From contig NZ_CP107965.1 in assembly GCF_041434935.1 (NCBI RefSeq), positions 124,001 through 188,000 of the forward strand: DNA of 64,000 nucleotides, given 5' to 3'. The notes beneath the pieces are model-generated. The model did no database searches. It was given only the letters and a program-made list of their open reading frames with translations, and had not been told where the DNA came from. The position numbers were made by a program, and so were the translations under genes. Below are positions 1 to 7,856 of this stretch, in pieces. The stretch's first letter is position 1; every line of letters starts with the position of its first letter. Origin of the DNA: Kitasatospora sp. NBC_00374 (lineage in GTDB: Bacteria; Actinomycetota; Actinomycetes; Streptomycetales; Streptomycetaceae).

Positions 1-1080
1 GGTCAGGACGTGCTGGAGCTCGGCGAACAGGTCGGTCTCCTGCCGTGAGATCCCGGTGCGCCGGCAGCCGGGGCAGGCCTGGTGGCCGAGGAAGACCACG
101 GCCACCATCGCCCGCCAGGGTTCGTGCGCGCGAGGGCACGTCCACCACACGATCTGGTTGGAGCCGGCCGTCACGTCGGCCGGGGTGAGCGCCTGGTTCA
201 GGGTCGGGTGCCAGTTGGCGGCGAGCTGGGGGTTCTCGGTGGCCAGGTCCCGGTAGCGGACCCGGCGCGAGCAGTGCGGGCAGTGAGTGGTGGCCCGCAC
301 GCGGCTGAACACCCTGGCGCGGAACTCCCCCGCGCAGTCGCCGCACCGCCACCAGACGACCCGGTGGGATCCTGCGGTGATCTTCGACAGGGGTAGGCCG
401 TCGTTGTGGGTGGGGTGCCATTCCGCGGCCAGCGCGGGGTGTGCCTGCTCCAGCGGGGGCGCTTTCGTCCGCCCTGCGCAGTGCGGGCAGCCGGTGGCGG
501 AGACGGCCCGGTGCCGGACCTTGGTCGTCCAACGGTGGCCGCGAGCGCACTTCCAGGTGATCTTTCGGGCGGAGTTGGTGAGGACCTCCGCCGGGTCGAT
601 GTCCGGGTGGGCGTCCACGTCGATCTGCGCGACCAGGTCGGCCAGTTCGCTCAAGGGCCGGGCCTCGGTGCCGTCCCGGCCGCAGCGCCGACATCCGGTG
701 CCCCGAACACGGTTGGCTATTCGCGCCTCGAAGTCGTGGCCGCGAGAGCAGCGCCACCACACCTTCCGGTTGGAGCCGGGGCCCACGCTGTCGGCGGCGA
801 CGGTGTTGCGGGGATGCCACTGTGCCGCCAGCTCGGGCATGTGTTCGGCCAAGGTGACCTGCCCCGGCGCCACGTAGCCCGCGCACCGGGGGCAGCCGCC
901 GCCGGCCACCCGGTTGTGAACAGCGGCCTGCCAGACGTGCCCGGCCGGACACTGCCAGAACACCCGACGATGCGACCCCGGACCGATCGTCGCCCGGTCC
1001 AGGCCGCCGTTCAGCGTGGGGTGCCACTGCGCGGCGAGCTCAGGATGCTCATTGACGATGAAGCGCGTACGACGGGTCAT
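1..1080 (-). CDS. Zinc-ribbon (treble-clef, DUF4379-type) repeat protein, 3' end cut by window edge
   Basis: An open frame of 360 codons runs from an ATG at 1080 to the left edge with no stop, so the C-terminus is missing. It holds five tandem units of about 60-70 residues. Most units have a W-H-P-T/R-N element, a W-x-C-x-x-G-H element and a closing C-P-x-C pair, which is the pattern of treble-clef zinc fingers (PF14311/DUF4379 type). After the fifth unit the sequence reads SRQETDLFAELQHVLT. A similar helix often precedes a Vsr/restriction-endonuclease-like domain in such proteins, but that domain would lie outside the window. DNA binding is likely; nuclease activity is a guess. Upstream, 1186-1245 holds an inverted repeat between this gene and the divergent gene at 1442. 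Confidence 0.75.
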   Translation of the reverse strand, partial: MTRRTRFIVNEHPELAAQWHPTLNGGLDRATIGPGSHRRVFWQCPAGHVWQAAVHNRVAGGGCPRCAGYVAPGQVTLAEHMPELAAQWHPRNTVAADSVGPGSNRKVWWRCSRGHDFEARIANRVRGTGCRRCGRDGTEARPLSELADLVAQIDVDAHPDIDPAEVLTNSARKITWKCARGHRWTTKVRHRAVSATGCPHCAGRTKAPPLEQAHPALAAEWHPTHNDGLPLSKITAGSHRVVWWRCGDCAGEFRARVFSRVRATTHCPHCSRRVRYRDLATENPQLAANWHPTLNQALTPADVTAGSNQIVWWTCPRAHEPWRAMVAVVFLGHQACPGCRRTGISRQETDLFAELQHVLT

Positions 1081-1185
1081 GATCACGAACCGTAGGCGGG
1101 CACACTGACAGCCGGACCGGCCCCTGACCTGGACGAACGCCGCGTCCGGCCATCGCAGAGCGGGGAGGACGCCCCATCGCCCGGA

Positions 1186-1245
1186 ACTCCAGCTGGAGTT
1201 GACTTTGCGTGCACCCCGGGAGCGAAAGTCAACCCCAGCTGGAGT
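1186..1245. promoter_or_regulatory. 21-bp inverted repeat with one mismatch between divergent genes (operator candidate)
   Basis: The arms 1186-1206 and 1225-1245 are reverse complements with a single mismatch. Each arm contains ACTCCAGCTGGAGT or a near copy; the left one forms a perfect 16-bp palindrome (AACTCCAGCTGGAGTT, 1185-1200). The element lies in the intergenic space between the leftward gene starting at 1080 and the rightward gene starting at 1442. It is most simply an operator bound by a dimeric regulator at two sites. No gene is seen in 1081-1441. Confidence 0.6.
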
Positions 1246-1441
1246 CCCGAACCACGCCCCACCACCGTCCCAACCGAGCCGGCCCCGGTGAGCGGCCGCT
1301 CGGGACCCCGCCACGGACGCGGCCGCGGGCCCTCCTCCCGGGGCTGGTTACTGGGTAGGGCCCCGCGGTCCGGCTGCGGACGGCTACCGTCGTCAGTACA
1401 GGGACCGGCCACCGGCCGGCACAAGCCGACAGGAGAGGGGG

Positions 1442-1780
1442 GTGGGGATGAGCGCCCAGCCCGCCGAACACGGTGGAGGCCGCTTCGGGCTACCGCCGAT
1501 GGACACCGTGCAGGAACTGCGTGCCGCCCTGCAGGCCGGCTACGGCTTCGCCGGCGACGCCGAGCACCTGGACGGCGAGCTCGCCGCCCAGCTGCTGCGC
1601 CGGGTCCCGGTCGACCAGGTCGCCGACGTCGCGGAGGTCGGCACGGTGATCGACCTGGCCGCCGTCGCCGAGATCGTCGCCGCCTACCGGGGCCGGGTAC
1701 TGCTGGCCGCCGACCGGGACGTCGCAGACGCGGTCGACGAGACCGTCTACGACCTGCTGGCCCGGCAGGGCGCCGAATGA
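1442..1780 (+). CDS. Hypothetical protein, 112 aa
   Basis: A GTG at 1442 lies about 6 bases after an AGGAGAGG-like ribosome site (1431-1440); an in-frame ATG at 1448 is an alternative start. The product is acidic and helical, rich in Ala, Asp and Val, without membrane segments or metal motifs. It is translationally coupled to the next gene, whose ATG overlaps this stop (ATGA at 1777-1780). I do not recognise the family. The pair may be a small accessory operon controlled by the inverted repeat at 1186-1245. Confidence 0.7.
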   Translation: MGMSAQPAEHGGGRFGLPPMDTVQELRAALQAGYGFAGDAEHLDGELAAQLLRRVPVDQVADVAEVGTVIDLAAVAEIVAAYRGRVLLAADRDVADAVDETVYDLLARQGAE

Positions 1781-2103
1781 GCGATCCGGACCAGCAGGGT
1801 CGCGCGGTGGTCGCCGTCGTGACCGAGCGAGCCGCCCAACGCGCCAAGGAGCTCGGCGCCGAGGAAGTGGTGGAAGGCCTGCGCCGCGAACTGGAGCACC
1901 AGCCCCGCCTCGGCCGGCTGATCCGCGCCGTCGCCGAGGGCACCCAGCAGGTAGAGCTCTACTCCACCCGGATCGAGGGAGACGCGGCGGCCGGCCGCCC
2001 GGCCATCAACACGGTGCACGCCTACGCCCCCGCTCCACCGTGGCCGCCGACCGTGCGCATCGCCGCCATCGTCCCCGAAGACCCGCCCCGACCCCAGCCG
2101 TAG
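1777..2103 (+). CDS. Hypothetical protein, 108 aa
   Basis: The start ATG overlaps the stop of the preceding gene by four bases, which fixes the start. The product begins with a charged helical half (VVTERAAQRAKELGAEEVVE) and ends in a proline-rich tail (PAPPWPPTVRIAAIVPEDPP). No known domain is recognised. Being coupled to the 112-aa protein, the two may act as partners. Confidence 0.7.
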   Translation: MSDPDQQGRAVVAVVTERAAQRAKELGAEEVVEGLRRELEHQPRLGRLIRAVAEGTQQVELYSTRIEGDAAAGRPAINTVHAYAPAPPWPPTVRIAAIVPEDPPRPQP

Positions 2104-2244
2104 CCGGGCCGGACCCAGGTGAGACACCCCGGACCTCGGCCTGCTCTGCCACCGGGCGCAGCCCGGTGCCAGGCAGCAACGGCCCTGGCCTCGCGCAACC
2201 ACGAGCGCGATGATGGGAGGCGGGGAAGGAAGAAGGTGGTCGCC

Positions 2245-2685
2245 ATGAAGACGGCCCACGTGCACGTCGGCGAGAGCTACCTGGTGCGCGTGCCCCAGCG
2301 GCTGCCGTACGACCGCTACCCGCCGGGCGACACCGAGCGCAGCGTCCGGATGCACTGGCTCAGGTTCATCAGATCCGGCGAGGAGTTCGAGCTGACCGTC
2401 ACCGAACCGCCGGAGGCGGACGGCGAGCACATGGTGGCCGGGCTGATCGTGGAGCCGCACTCCGGAGTGCGGGTGCAGCTCACGGACGACCAGGCCGAAG
2501 GCCTCGGTCTGCCCCCGGGAGTCGGGTACGTCGTCAGGGGCAGCCTGGAGGACCTTGCCAGCACCCGGGTCGAGCTGATGAGCGCCACCCCGATGACCGT
2601 CCCGGTGCGGTGGCTCCGCCCGGTCGACGCAGCTCGAAGCGGTGGCGAACCGGAAGCTGCCGACCAGCGTCCGACGGTCGGCTGA
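2245..2685 (+). CDS. Hypothetical protein, 146 aa
   Basis: ATG at 2245 follows a purine-rich GGAAGGAAGAAGG site. The protein looks like a soluble, mostly beta-strand domain: alternating hydrophobic strands (ESYLVRVPQRL, EEFELTVTEPP, MVAGLIVEPHSGVRVQLT) end in a short charged tail. No family is recognised. It is separated from the 1777-2103 gene by 141 bases and ends convergently with the leftward gene whose stop is at 2703. Confidence 0.65.
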   Translation: MKTAHVHVGESYLVRVPQRLPYDRYPPGDTERSVRMHWLRFIRSGEEFELTVTEPPEADGEHMVAGLIVEPHSGVRVQLTDDQAEGLGLPPGVGYVVRGSLEDLASTRVELMSATPMTVPVRWLRPVDAARSGGEPEAADQRPTVG

Positions 2686-2702
2686 CCCGGGCCTGGCGGG
2701 AC

Positions 2703-3212
2703 TCACCAGGGACGGGGGCTCCGCTGCCGAGGGCCGGCTGATCCGTGGTGGTACTCGGCCACGGCCGAAAGGAGCTGGTACCGCGCCCACGCCAACCGCT
2801 CGTCGAGGCCTTGGCCCGCCGCCACGGCGTCCGGGTGGAACCCGACCAAGCCGGCTTCGTCGCTCAGCTTCCGCAGCGCGGACGCCAAGCCCGACAGGGC
2901 GGCCTCCCACGACACCAGGTCGCCCAGGGCGGCCCGCACTACGGTGTCGACCACACTCACCGGATTCAGGCCCGCCGAGCGGGCTTGCCCGGCATGCTCG
3001 TGGAGCTCGTCAGCGTCGGTGGACAGCACGTTCTCCTCCCACCCGGCGACCTGTTCCTCGCAGGCTTCGACCAGGGCCCGGGACCGCTCGACCAACTGCT
3101 CCAAGGCCGCAGTGGGCAGCCACTGCGGCCGTCGGGCGGCGGGGACGGTCGGGGTGGCGGCGGTCAGGTCCAGGGCGGCCCGCCCCAGGTCGAGGGAACG
3201 TCGTTTGGCCAT
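2703..3212 (-). CDS. Hypothetical helical protein, 169 aa
   Basis: The chosen start is the ATG at 3212 (MAKRRSLDLGRAALDL), where the protein changes from Arg-rich shadow-like sequence to a well balanced acidic, helical protein. It has helices such as AALEQLVERSRALVEACEEQVAGWEENVL and a second helical half near residues 95-150. There is no strong ribosome site. The 5' end overlaps the 3' end of the leftward gene 3164-4192 by 49 bases, so it is probably read from the same transcript. Function unknown. Confidence 0.55.
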   Translation of the reverse strand: MAKRRSLDLGRAALDLTAATPTVPAARRPQWLPTAALEQLVERSRALVEACEEQVAGWEENVLSTDADELHEHAGQARSAGLNPVSVVDTVVRAALGDLVSWEAALSGLASALRKLSDEAGLVGFHPDAVAAGQGLDERLAWARYQLLSAVAEYHHGSAGPRQRSPRPW

Positions 3213-4192
3213 GCTGTTCCAACGAGCCCGCTGGATTCGGCGATGTGGCCGCGAGAACGGGAAGTCCCACACCCGCCGTACCCGTTCCGGGGCAAGGTCA
3301 CTGGCCCCGGGTGGCTGCCGCGAGGAACGCCCGGGGTCTCCTCGCTGTTGGCCGGCGGCCGCCTCGGCCGGACCACCCGGCTGAAGGTGGATGCCGGGGC
3401 ACCGCGGAAACGTCGGGTTGTGCCGGCAGGTACGAGCTGCTCCCCGAGGGAGGTGGTCTCCCCCACCGGGCCGGTGACGGCGCTCGCGAGGTTCGCGTCG
3501 CCAGTGGAGCACTCCACGGTCGGCTCGTCCACGATCACCGAAGCGGCGGTCTTCTCGGCCGACTCCACGGGCACGGCGGTCGCACCGCTGGTCCCGGCCG
3601 GGCGGCCGTGGCCCTTGATGCCGTGCGCGGGACGGCGCTCCAGGCTGTTCCAACGCTCGATGGTGGCCCGGGTCCAGAAGGCGACGCCGTAGAAGACGGC
3701 GTCCGGCTCGGGGAGCCGGGTCGCCTTGCTCCCGCGGTAGTACGACTCCATCGTGGACTTCGTCGGCCGGCGCTCGTGGGGGACCGCCATCCGGGCCTCC
3801 TCCAGGGTGAGAAGCTCACGGCCGCGGACCCACGCCCGCAGGTCCTGCTCGCCGAGTGCGTCGGCCTGGGCGATCGTCAGGTCCCCCACGACGCCTTCCT
3901 GCTCCTCCTCCAGGAGGACACGGCGGACCTCGGCGCGCAGCTGCTCCGCGCTGAGGGCGCAGACGTCCGTCGCCGCCGGGACCTGCGGCAGGTTGTCGGT
4001 CTTGGTACGCGGCAGGTGGCTGGCCAGGAAGCGGGCCTGCTCCAGGTCGTAGAGCTCCTTGGTGCCGCGGCCGCCGCCGGCGACCGGGGTGAGGGCCTTG
4101 AAGGCTCCGAGGTTGCGGAGTGTCCCGACGGCCTTGCCGGCCAGGACTGCCACGTCCTCGCGGTCGACGACCTTGCGTCCGAAGCTGATCAC
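3164..4192 (-). CDS. Plasmid protein, N-terminal paralogue of the 53977-55254 gene with a divergent tail
   Basis: GTG at 4192 follows GAGGGAGGG. Residues 1-205 are clearly homologous to the N-terminal half of the multi-HTH protein at 53977-55254. Shared stretches include VAGGGRGTK, LEEARMAVPHERRPTKST, SYYRGSK, FYGVAFW and RATIERWN. After about residue 205 the two diverge completely: here the last 135 residues are low-complexity, Pro/Gly/Arg-rich and lack the HTH repeats. This may be a truncated or rearranged copy, or a family form with a disordered tail. Both paralogues have similar promoter elements (see 4226-4262 and 55302-55335). Function unknown; the shared domain could mediate DNA or protein binding. 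Confidence 0.65.
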   Translation of the reverse strand: MISFGRKVVDREDVAVLAGKAVGTLRNLGAFKALTPVAGGGRGTKELYDLEQARFLASHLPRTKTDNLPQVPAATDVCALSAEQLRAEVRRVLLEEEQEGVVGDLTIAQADALGEQDLRAWVRGRELLTLEEARMAVPHERRPTKSTMESYYRGSKATRLPEPDAVFYGVAFWTRATIERWNSLERRPAHGIKGHGRPAGTSGATAVPVESAEKTAASVIVDEPTVECSTGDANLASAVTGPVGETTSLGEQLVPAGTTRRFRGAPASTFSRVVRPRRPPANSEETPGVPRGSHPGPVTLPRNGYGGCGTSRSRGHIAESSGLVGTAWPNDVPSTWGGPPWT

Positions 4193-4225
4193 GATGCCCT
4201 CCCTCAGAACCGCCAGCCACCCGAC

Positions 4226-4262
4226 GTGACAGGATAATGTTTACCATGGATTTCTAATCACG
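4226..4262 (-). promoter_or_regulatory. Shared plasmid promoter element, copy A
   Basis: Read leftward, this AT-rich stretch contains ATCCATGGTAAACATTAT followed by TGTCA. It matches five other elements in the window (55302, 57337, 58804, 60890, 63008) around a TGGTAnnnT core, which resembles an extended -10 box. It lies 34-70 bases upstream of the GTG at 4192. Confidence 0.6.
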
Positions 4263-4351
4263 TCTACTTCGAGGCCTGCCCTCCCTGGATGGGAGGGCGT
4301 GGATGTCGGCCCCTTCCCCGTCGTCCGGCGGTGGATCCGAGGGTGGCGTGA

Positions 4352-4410
4352 CTTTGTAACTTGTTGCGAAGTTAGAGCCTGCTGCGCTAACTTCGCAACA
4401 AGTTACAAAG
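4352..4410. promoter_or_regulatory. Perfect 24-bp inverted repeat upstream of the 4432 gene
   Basis: The arms 4352-4375 and 4387-4410 are exact reverse complements separated by 11 bases. Each arm also has internal imperfect symmetry (AACTT...AAGTT around GTTGCG). It ends 10 bases before the ribosome site (TGGAGGGG, 4421-4428) of the 4432 gene. It could be a double operator or, if transcribed, a very stable leader hairpin controlling translation. It is AT-richer than its surroundings. Confidence 0.7.
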
Positions 4411-4431
4411 TTTCCTTGCTTGGAGGGGCTC

Positions 4432-4770
4432 ATGCTTCAGATCCAGATCGGGCCCGAGCGCCCGGCCCGCTCCGACGACCTGCTCGGCCGCACGACCATC
4501 GGTTGGCGAGAGGGGATGAGCGAGGACGAGGCATGGCTGGCCGGCCGGGGCATCTGGAAGTTCAACGCCGATCGCGCCCTCGCCCAGCACGAAGTGCAGA
4601 TCGTCAACACCGCCGGCACCGTCCTGGCCGTCGCCACCATCACCGGCGTCACCAAGAAGGAGGACCGGTACGCCCTCGAAGGTGACCTGCAGCGCGGCGA
4701 CCCCAGGGTCGGCCGCCCCACCGCGCACCCGCACCGCTCCCGCAACTCCGTCGGCTACTTCGACGAGTGA
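4432..4770 (+). CDS. Hypothetical protein, 112 aa
   Basis: ATG at 4432 follows TGGAGGGG with good spacing. The product (LLGRTTIGWREGMSEDEAWL..., then a small beta-like region EVQIVNTAGTVLAVATITGV) ends in a His/Arg/Pro-rich tail (PRVGRPTAHPHRSRNSVGYFDE). It resembles small plasmid proteins of unknown role, and I do not recognise a named domain. The 24-bp inverted repeat just upstream suggests tight control. Confidence 0.65.
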   Translation: MLQIQIGPERPARSDDLLGRTTIGWREGMSEDEAWLAGRGIWKFNADRALAQHEVQIVNTAGTVLAVATITGVTKKEDRYALEGDLQRGDPRVGRPTAHPHRSRNSVGYFDE

Positions 4771-4864
4771 CAGCCGACCGCACCGCCGCACCTCCCGCAC
4801 GGCCCCCACTCCCGCCTGGAAAGGCCGCCATGACCACCCGCCAGACCGCCGCTGAGGAGCACCC

Positions 4865-5353
4865 GTGCCCGCAATGACACCCCTTGGCGCCACCGTCGTC
4901 CTGGCCCCCACCTCAGACCCCACGCCGGTGGAGAAGGCCGTGGTCGACGGCATCGTCGGCGACCACGCCCCCGAGACGTTCCTGTGGATCGTCTTCCACC
5001 GCCCCGACGGATCCGCCCGCGTCTGGTACGCCTGGACCGCCGGCGGCCACCCCCTCGGTGACCGGATCGACCAAGCCGCCCTCGCCGCCGGGTACGACTG
5101 CTCCGACTGGTTCCACATCGGCAGCCGCCACCTGACCAAGCACACCCGCGGCCGCGTCACCACCGACGCCTACCCGCTGCGCCCCATCGAGGCCGATGTC
5201 CGCAACGGCGTGCACGCACCGGAGAGCGAACGGGACGGCCTCCGACGCGTCATCGACACCGCCTGGTCGCAGTGCGGCCGGCCGCGCCGGACGCCGACAC
5301 ACGGAGTCGGCCCCTGGCTCGGCGTCGGCCCGGCCCTGCTCACCCGGGCGTAG
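4865..5353 (+). CDS. Hypothetical protein, 162 aa
   Basis: GTG at 4865 follows GAGGAGCACCC; an ATG four codons later is an alternative. Aromatic-rich core strands (ETFLWIVFHRPDGSARVWYAW, DCSDWFHIGSRHLTKHT) suggest a compact alpha/beta domain. A 15-codon ORF (4830-4877) overlaps the start and could couple translation. No family is recognised. It ends convergently with the leftward gene 5372-6214. Confidence 0.6.
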   Translation: MPAMTPLGATVVLAPTSDPTPVEKAVVDGIVGDHAPETFLWIVFHRPDGSARVWYAWTAGGHPLGDRIDQAALAAGYDCSDWFHIGSRHLTKHTRGRVTTDAYPLRPIEADVRNGVHAPESERDGLRRVIDTAWSQCGRPRRTPTHGVGPWLGVGPALLTRA

Positions 5354-5371
5354 GCCAGCGACCCCGACGCC

Positions 5372-6214
5372 TCAGACCTCAGCCACCCGGCTGACCCCAA
5401 CCCCCTCACGCACATACCCGCTGACCCACCGGCACCCGAACCCGTCCACCGCGTCCGGACGCAGCCCGCTCAGGTGCTCCCCCGCGGCGTCGACCAGGGC
5501 GGCGAGGGTCGGAGCGGTCCACACCAGGCTGTCCGGTTCCTCGCCGTCGTCCTGCGGCTCGGGCCGCTCGGTGGCGACCCACCCAACGGCCGGGCTGTAG
5601 AGCACCCCCTGGAAGGACTCCGTCCCCGTGTCCTCGTCGAAGCCGGTCTGCTGGAAGAAGTGCACCGTGACGGTGCCGGCGCGCAGCTGCTCCAGCAGCT
5701 CGGCACCGGCACCGGGCGAGGTGTCCAGGTGCTCCTGCAGGCCCGCAGCGGCGAACTGGCCCAAGTCCTGGTCGCCGTCTCCCGGGACCGCCAGCAGCCA
5801 CCGCTCCAAGTTCCAACCGGCCTGCTCCGGGTGGATCGAGTGGAAGCCGCCCTCCTCCACCACCGGCTCCCCCGCCCCCGGATCGCCGGCGGCGGGCGGC
5901 AGTTCCACGCAGGGCGGCGCGTAGATCCCCGCCTGGTGCAGCTGTCGGCGAAGCCGCCCCTCGTCCTCGGGCGACACCCCGCGCACAGCGGTCAGGAACA
6001 CCGCCAGGACCTCCTCCATGGCGGACGCGGTGGGTTCCACCCCGCCCGGCAGGCGCAGCGGCTCCCCCAGCATGATTGCGCGGACCGTCTCGGCGAGGAG
6101 CACGGCCGCCTCCCTGCTCCCCAACCGGGGGGCCTGGCCGGGGCCGTCGCCGCCGTCTCCCCGGCCTGCCCCAGCCGACCCATCGCGCCCGACATGCTCT
6201 GCGCTGTACACCAT
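5372..6214 (-). CDS. Hypothetical protein, 280 aa
   Basis: ATG at 6214 is chosen because it follows GGGGAGGAG at good spacing; the frame is open further upstream but lacks a site. The N-terminus is Gly-rich, followed by a helical region (REAAVLLAETVRAIML) and a mixed region with WNLERWLLAVPGDGDQDLG and HFFQQTGFDEDTG. It is divergent from the 6367-9939 operon, with 152 bases between them. No domain is recognised; it could be a regulator or partner of that operon. Confidence 0.6.
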   Translation of the reverse strand: MVYSAEHVGRDGSAGAGRGDGGDGPGQAPRLGSREAAVLLAETVRAIMLGEPLRLPGGVEPTASAMEEVLAVFLTAVRGVSPEDEGRLRRQLHQAGIYAPPCVELPPAAGDPGAGEPVVEEGGFHSIHPEQAGWNLERWLLAVPGDGDQDLGQFAAAGLQEHLDTSPGAGAELLEQLRAGTVTVHFFQQTGFDEDTGTESFQGVLYSPAVGWVATERPEPQDDGEEPDSLVWTAPTLAALVDAAGEHLSGLRPDAVDGFGCRWVSGYVREGVGVSRVAEV

Positions 6215-6366
6215 CGACCCGCTCCTCCCCAGCCTTGCGCCGCCCGCCCCCGCGGTATGCAGGACGCAGCGGCTACTTTCCGAAACTGGCCCCAAACTGT
6301 CAGTACCCATAGATACCCTCCAAGGCGAGCGGCCGGAGCCGCTTTCGACCTGATGGAGGGGCACGG

Positions 6367-6900
6367 GTGGACACGGTCTCCGCGCGGTTCGCGCAGCTGC
6401 AGAATGACGTACGACAACGGCACGCCACCGCGGCCGCGCTGCCCCCCGGCGCTGACGGCCGCTCCCAGGCGTTCACCGACCTGGTGGCAGCCACCGACAG
6501 CCTCCTCGCCTACGCCACGCAGGTGCCCGGCCTCCGCGCGGAGCCCGCGCGGCACGCCACCGAGCAGTTCGTGATGTGGACCCGCCGCGGCGCCGCCGCC
6601 ATCGCCGCCCTCACCGCAGCCGCCGTGATCCCCGGCTGGATCGCCTGGGGTTGGCTGCTGCTCCTCCTCCCCCTCCTCCTGGCCGCCCTGAGCGCCGGCT
6701 GGAAGGCCCAGCCGCTGCCGAAGACCCAGCCCCACCGGCGACACCGTGCCAGCGCCGCACTGCTCGCCGCCTGCGCCCTGCTGCTCGCCGCGGTTGCCAC
6801 CGGCACGCTCAGCGCCTGGTTCGTCGTCGCCGCCCTGCTCTGCGCCGCCGCCAGCTTCATCACCGGCCTGCCCGACGACCCCAACGGGAGCACCAAGTGA
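6367..6900 (+). CDS. Small membrane protein, 177 aa, first gene of a four-gene operon
   Basis: GTG at 6367 opens a protein with a soluble helical N-terminus (about 65 residues), two adjacent hydrophobic segments near residues 75-110 (AAAIAALTAAAVIPGWI, WLLLLLPLLLAAL) and two more near 128-168. The C-terminus is short and polar. The stop overlaps the next gene's GTG (GTGA at 6897-6900). It is probably an inner-membrane anchor for the coiled-coil protein encoded next. Function unknown. Confidence 0.65.
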   Translation: MDTVSARFAQLQNDVRQRHATAAALPPGADGRSQAFTDLVAATDSLLAYATQVPGLRAEPARHATEQFVMWTRRGAAAIAALTAAAVIPGWIAWGWLLLLLPLLLAALSAGWKAQPLPKTQPHRRHRASAALLAACALLLAAVATGTLSAWFVVAALLCAAASFITGLPDDPNGSTK

Positions 6901-7856
6901 GCACCCCCTACGGCGACGCGGAGCACCAGGTCCGCCGGCTCAGCCGCTCGGTGGACGACGTCGAATCCGACCTCCGGGGCCTGCGCGAGGAGCACGAGCA
7001 AGAAACCGGTGAGACCAGCAGGCGCCTGGACTCCGCCGAGTACAAGCTCCGCGAGCAGGCCGACGAGATCGACAGTCTGGAGCAGCGGGCCGACGAGATC
7101 GACGACGAGAACAAGGAGGTGCGCACCCTGGTCGAGGACCTCGGCCAACGAGTCGCCTGGCTGGAGCGGCGCGTTCGCACCGCCGCCGGCGGGGAAGCCG
7201 TCGACCTGGACGCCACCGACACCGAGATCGACCAGCTGGTCACCAAGGCCGCCGCCGGGCGGGCCGCCGAAGCCCGGCTGCTCCCGGCGGCCGATCGCGC
7301 CCGCCATCACCACAGCCTGCTCGCCTACAACGAGGCGACCACAGCCCTGGAGCAGGCCCGCACCGCGGTCCTGGCCGCAAGCGGCACCCTCGCCGGCGCC
7401 GCGCTCGGCAGCGACGCCTTCACCGAAGCCGCCACCGCCTACCGCGCGGCCACCACCAAGCTCAGGACCACCACGGCACAGACCGACCGGCTGAGGGGCG
7501 CCGCCGCCACCGCCCGCACCGCCCTCGACCGCGACCAAGGCCTCGACCAGACCCTGACCGAAGCCGCCGAAGCGGGCCAGGACGCCCACGACCAGCTCGT
7601 CCGGATCGCCCGCGCCCGCATCAGCACAGCCGTCGCCGGAACCGGCCTCCTGCCCGTCTGGTTCACCACCGCGCTGGGCCCGATGCCACCGCGCACCGAC
7701 ACCGAGGAATGGCTCGACGCCGCCACCGACGCCCTGGTCTACCGGATGCTGTACGGCGTACGCGACGAAGTGCTCGCCCTCGGCCGCATCCCCGCCCAGG
7801 CCACCGCCCGGCAGCGCGCCGACCACAAGGACGCCGGGCAGGGCCTACGCCGGTGA
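6897..7856 (+). CDS. Coiled-coil protein, 319 aa
   Basis: GTG at 6897 overlaps the preceding stop. Residues about 5-100 are a strongly charged heptad-like coiled coil (SDLRGLREEHEQETGETS, DEIDSLEQRADEIDDENK). The middle is Ala/Thr-rich helical sequence with many Arg and Glu, and the C-terminal 60 residues are globular (TEEWLDAATDALVYRMLYGV). There is no signal peptide. Coupled to membrane and cytosolic partners on both sides, it may act as a scaffold or filament. Family unknown. Confidence 0.65.
   Translation: MSTPYGDAEHQVRRLSRSVDDVESDLRGLREEHEQETGETSRRLDSAEYKLREQADEIDSLEQRADEIDDENKEVRTLVEDLGQRVAWLERRVRTAAGGEAVDLDATDTEIDQLVTKAAAGRAAEARLLPAADRARHHHSLLAYNEATTALEQARTAVLAASGTLAGAALGSDAFTEAATAYRAATTKLRTTTAQTDRLRGAAATARTALDRDQGLDQTLTEAAEAGQDAHDQLVRIARARISTAVAGTGLLPVWFTTALGPMPPRTDTEEWLDAATDALVYRMLYGVRDEVLALGRIPAQATARQRADHKDAGQGLRR

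Noticed and set aside
2745-3692. Rightward frame overlapping the 2703-3212 and 3164-4192 genes
   Set aside because: The leftward frames have the paralogue similarity and promoter support, and the rightward frame has no ribosome site.
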